Shown here: positions 62,053-64,000 of the stretch, in pieces
Layout: each line of letters opens with the position of its first letter
How positions within the stretch are numbered: the stretch's first letter is position 1
Assembly (NCBI RefSeq): GCF_036492835.1
Contig: NZ_AP025314.1
Location: 3,824,010-3,888,009 of the forward strand
Length of the DNA stretch: 64,000 nt
Direction: 5' to 3'
Source of the DNA: Fulvitalea axinellae
Lineage (GTDB): Bacteria > Bacteroidota > Bacteroidia > Cytophagales > Cyclobacteriaceae
Program-made: the position numbers and the translations under genes
The notes under the pieces: generated by a model
What the model was told of the DNA's origin: nothing
What the model saw: only the letters and a program-made list of their open reading frames with translations
Databases searched by the model: none

Positions 62053-62643
62053 ATGGCCGAAACGGTTTGGAAAAAAGCTCAGATTCAAATACGGCATTAC
62101 GATATGAAAAAACACGAACTGGACGTCGATATCCATCAATATCCCGAAGCGATGCAGAACACTGTCTGCCTTTTTATGGACGAAGACGGATTGGTACGCA
62201 CTGAGGCAAGGAAAAAAATGGTGGCCAAAGGCAACAAAAGTCTATCCATTTTGGAAAAACTTTTGGAAAGCGAAGTCATACAAGTAAGGTGGGAATCCGT
62301 GAAGGCCATGGAAGAGATTGCCGACCGAACTTCAATCGACACTTTCATCCGGCTAATGGAGCACGACCCCGAAAGCGACGTGAGGGAAGTGGCGACACAC
62401 GGCTTGGCCAGATTTGGCAAAATCGGCATTGTTCCTCTGCTGGAAAAGCTTATCCAAGGCAGAAAACACAGCTTCCTGTACGAAACCGCCGCCCTGACAT
62501 TCAGAAAGCTCGGCGACGAATACCAAAAGAGCCACCCCGCCATACACGAACTTGTAGACGCGTTGCTCTCTTCGGAAGTACCGGACGAAACCGTGCCGAA
62601 TTTGGCGGAAAAGGTACTTCGTCAAATCGATCCGTATAGATAG
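62053..62643 (+). CDS. HEAT-repeat protein
   Basis: A 196-residue soluble protein of helical pairs: V-R-W-E-S-V-K-A-M-E-E-I-A-D and D-V-R-E-V-A-T-H-G-L-A-R-F-G-K are typical HEAT/PBS-lyase-like repeats (about residues 60-150). Such proteins are scaffolds for protein contacts; there is no catalytic motif. Single gene with its own terminator. Confidence 0.8.
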   Translation: MAETVWKKAQIQIRHYDMKKHELDVDIHQYPEAMQNTVCLFMDEDGLVRTEARKKMVAKGNKSLSILEKLLESEVIQVRWESVKAMEEIADRTSIDTFIRLMEHDPESDVREVATHGLARFGKIGIVPLLEKLIQGRKHSFLYETAALTFRKLGDEYQKSHPAIHELVDALLSSEVPDETVPNLAEKVLRQIDPYR

Positions 62644-62662
62644 GGGATTATAAACGAAAAAA

Positions 62663-62698
62663 CCCGCAACTCCATCAGGATTTTGCGGGGCTTTTCTT
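62663..62698 (+). terminator. terminator of the HEAT-repeat gene
   Basis: Stem CCCGCAA (62663-62669) with TTGCGGG (62683-62689), followed by GCTTTTC. On the minus strand an A-rich tract gives a T-run, so it could also serve the convergent gene. Confidence 0.75.
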
Positions 62699-62719
62699 GC
62701 CTATATTTTCACGCTATCT

Positions 62720-63703
62720 TTATTCCTTCCGGAGATAGACGTTTCCGTGTTGGCCCCTGAGTACAAATTTCACTCCGCCACCGTTTATCGTCGCCCTGAA
62801 TTTCGATTGGTTATGTGAACCTCGCTCGCTATTCTCCGTCCTTCCCTGGGGCTGATAATCGAAATCCGTGTAGATGTCACCGTAATGCACGTTGAAGTCC
62901 AGATTCGCTTTCGTCTTTTTCGGTAAGGAAATATCTATATCTCCGTGACGGCAAGTAAAGGAATTGGGCATCTTCTGATTAACGGCGTCATACTTTGCCG
63001 TAATGTTTCCGTGCGTCACATTGGCTGTTACTGGTCCTGTGACTTTCTCCAAAGTAATGGAACTCCCGGCTTCTATACTCAATTCTTTCGACACATCCAT
63101 AAAAGTCACCTTGTCTGAGTGCATCGGGTTCTTGAAGTCTATCGCCAAACGAACGGGAACCCAAATTTCAAAGTCAGCGTGAACGGCTTTGTGCACTACG
63201 CCCGAAAGATGCAACACTCCGTCATGCTCTTTGGTCTCCAAGCCCAAACCCGTATTATCGGACCCCATACTTGATACTGGCCTGAGGCCCGCTGCCTTTT
63301 TCGGTAGGCTGATATCGTCCGAAGTTCTCAAGACAATGGAATTATCCTTATGGGTTCTCAATATAATTTTGCCTCGCAACCCGCTGATTCTGATCTTCGA
63401 TATATTACTCCCTATCTTTTTCGTAACCTCTTTGCTTCGCTTGTCCTTTTCGGCCTTCAGTATCATTTTCCAGTTCGGCTTAAAGGAGCTCATCCCTTCC
63501 GCACTGATCCTAGCTTTCAATATCTCTTCCAAGTCACCTACTTCCAGCCTGTTCCAGACCATCGGCCCAGCGTTTTGCTCTAATTCCGCCAAGATCTCGT
63601 TCACAAGCTTAAGTTGCTCTTTGGTCATCCCGGGGGCATTCGTTTGCGAGAATGCCGGAAATAGCGACAACTGAACGGCGATTAACAGTATAAATCTTTT
63701 CAT
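62720..63703 (-). CDS. secreted DUF4097-like beta-repeat protein
   Basis: A 327-residue exported protein (signal ending L-F-P-A-F-S-Q). An N-terminal helical part (about 22-100) is followed by a right-handed beta-like region with the recurrent H-G-D-I/N-I pattern (T-H-G-N-I-T-A-K-Y, R-H-G-D-I-D-I-S-L, H-Y-G-D-I-Y-T-D-F), characteristic of DUF4097/putative adhesin proteins. The role of the family is unclear. The next gene upstream on the same strand, 55 bp away, encodes a HEAT-repeat protein, so the two probably form a unit. Confidence 0.8.
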   Translation of the reverse strand: MKRFILLIAVQLSLFPAFSQTNAPGMTKEQLKLVNEILAELEQNAGPMVWNRLEVGDLEEILKARISAEGMSSFKPNWKMILKAEKDKRSKEVTKKIGSNISKIRISGLRGKIILRTHKDNSIVLRTSDDISLPKKAAGLRPVSSMGSDNTGLGLETKEHDGVLHLSGVVHKAVHADFEIWVPVRLAIDFKNPMHSDKVTFMDVSKELSIEAGSSITLEKVTGPVTANVTHGNITAKYDAVNQKMPNSFTCRHGDIDISLPKKTKANLDFNVHYGDIYTDFDYQPQGRTENSERGSHNQSKFRATINGGGVKFVLRGQHGNVYLRKE

Positions 63704-63757
63704 AATATTCTGATTTCGAATTGTTTCATTGAATTTAGTAAGCGTCAGACCCGGAAC

Positions 63758-64000
63758 TTATGAGCCATGAAGATGATGAATCCCCGCCTTAGCCATCTTT
63801 TTCATCTCTTCGCTAGTACTTTCCTTGGCGTAAAACCTGCGTATAGACTCAACAGCCTGCACATCTTTCCACTTTACCAAAGTCTGGATAAGCTGAAGCT
63901 GGATGGTTTCGTCTGGTTCAGACTCCAAAGCGCGGGTTATAAATCGCCGAACCGTCGGGGTATCGTAATGTCTGGCTATGCCTTCCAGCGCCGCCAAGCG
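63758..64000 (-). CDS. HEAT-repeat protein, C-terminal part
   Basis: This open frame enters from the right edge and ends at 63758; about 80 residues are visible. The sequence consists of helical pairs with HEAT-like spacing (L-A-A-L-E-G-I-A-R-H-Y, V-R-R-F-I-T-R-A-L-E-S, I-Q-L-Q-L-I-Q-T-L-V-K-W-K, V-E-S-I-R-R-F-Y-A). In such loci the complete protein is often an anti-sigma-like membrane protein with a HEAT tail, but nothing here shows that. Confidence 0.65.
   Translation of the reverse strand, partial: RLAALEGIARHYDTPTVRRFITRALESEPDETIQLQLIQTLVKWKDVQAVESIRRFYAKESTSEEMKKMAKAGIHHLHGS

Noticed and set aside
1..64000. tRNA and rRNA genes
   Set aside because: No cloverleaf-like sequence with a GGTTCRA arm in a gap, and no rRNA core sequence, was found by eye; a tRNA scan would settle this.

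Overview
The window comes from a Bacteroidota chromosome, most likely a free-living, probably marine member of the Cytophagales. Four things point there: two SusC/SusD outer-membrane import pairs, many Bacteroidota-type lipoproteins and DUF families (DUF4302, DUF4998, DUF5000, DUF983), promoters with the TAnnTTTG -7 element, and atpD-atpC standing apart from other ATP synthase genes. The genus is inference. I see no rRNA, tRNA, CRISPR array or complete insertion sequence.

Layout. (1) 1-4,000, minus strand: a stand-alone LytTR regulator, an O-antigen-ligase-like membrane protein with a TPR tail, a small Cys-rich secreted peptide resembling NVEALA proteins, and the start of a lipoprotein. A 164-bp MITE-like element with 20-bp inverted ends and a 9-bp target duplication lies between the last two. 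(2) 4,000-7,550: an orphan coiled-coil protein, a long hairpin, an IS30-type HTH protein flanked by diverged direct repeats, and a 1.8-kb AT-rich stretch without a convincing gene. (3) 7,550-15,120, plus strand: SusC, SusD, a zinc metallohydrolase lipoprotein and a DUF4302 lipoprotein, closed by a strong terminator. (4) 15,200-16,950: a lipoprotein with an A-B-A-B repeat architecture, followed by the decayed DNA of a further A repeat. (5) 17,200-20,800: two AraC-type regulators, an AhpD-like protein and a secreted isochorismatase-fold hydrolase.

(6) 20,980-34,200, minus strand: a saccharide/uronate locus with two GH2 enzymes, an (alpha/alpha)6 glycosidase lipoprotein, tagaturonate reductase (uxaB), altronate dehydratase (uxaA) and a Tat-exported protein of unknown family. 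It points to use of a galacturonate-containing glycan. A repeat-rich 780-bp gap separates uxaB from uxaA. (7) 34,600-35,400: a lone secreted protein with YD-like repeats. (8) 35,500-45,300: a second SusC/SusD locus with two surface lipoproteins, controlled by a FecR anti-sigma factor and a divergent ECF sigma factor. Its SusC carries the N-terminal STN signalling domain that fits this circuit.

(9) 45,400-56,900, largely housekeeping: small membrane proteins, a Wzz-like chain-length protein, atpD-atpC, an orphan histidine kinase, L-serine dehydratase alpha, a thioredoxin-NHL lipoprotein, an MTA/SAH nucleosidase-like protein, a two-lobed aspartic protease with a PDZ domain, and YccF. (10) 56,980-61,870: an operon for the isovaleryl-CoA to methylglutaconyl-CoA steps of leucine breakdown (carboxyltransferase, acyl-CoA dehydrogenase, biotin carboxylase). 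(11) 62,050-64,000: two HEAT-repeat proteins around a DUF4097-like secreted protein; the last gene runs off the right edge.
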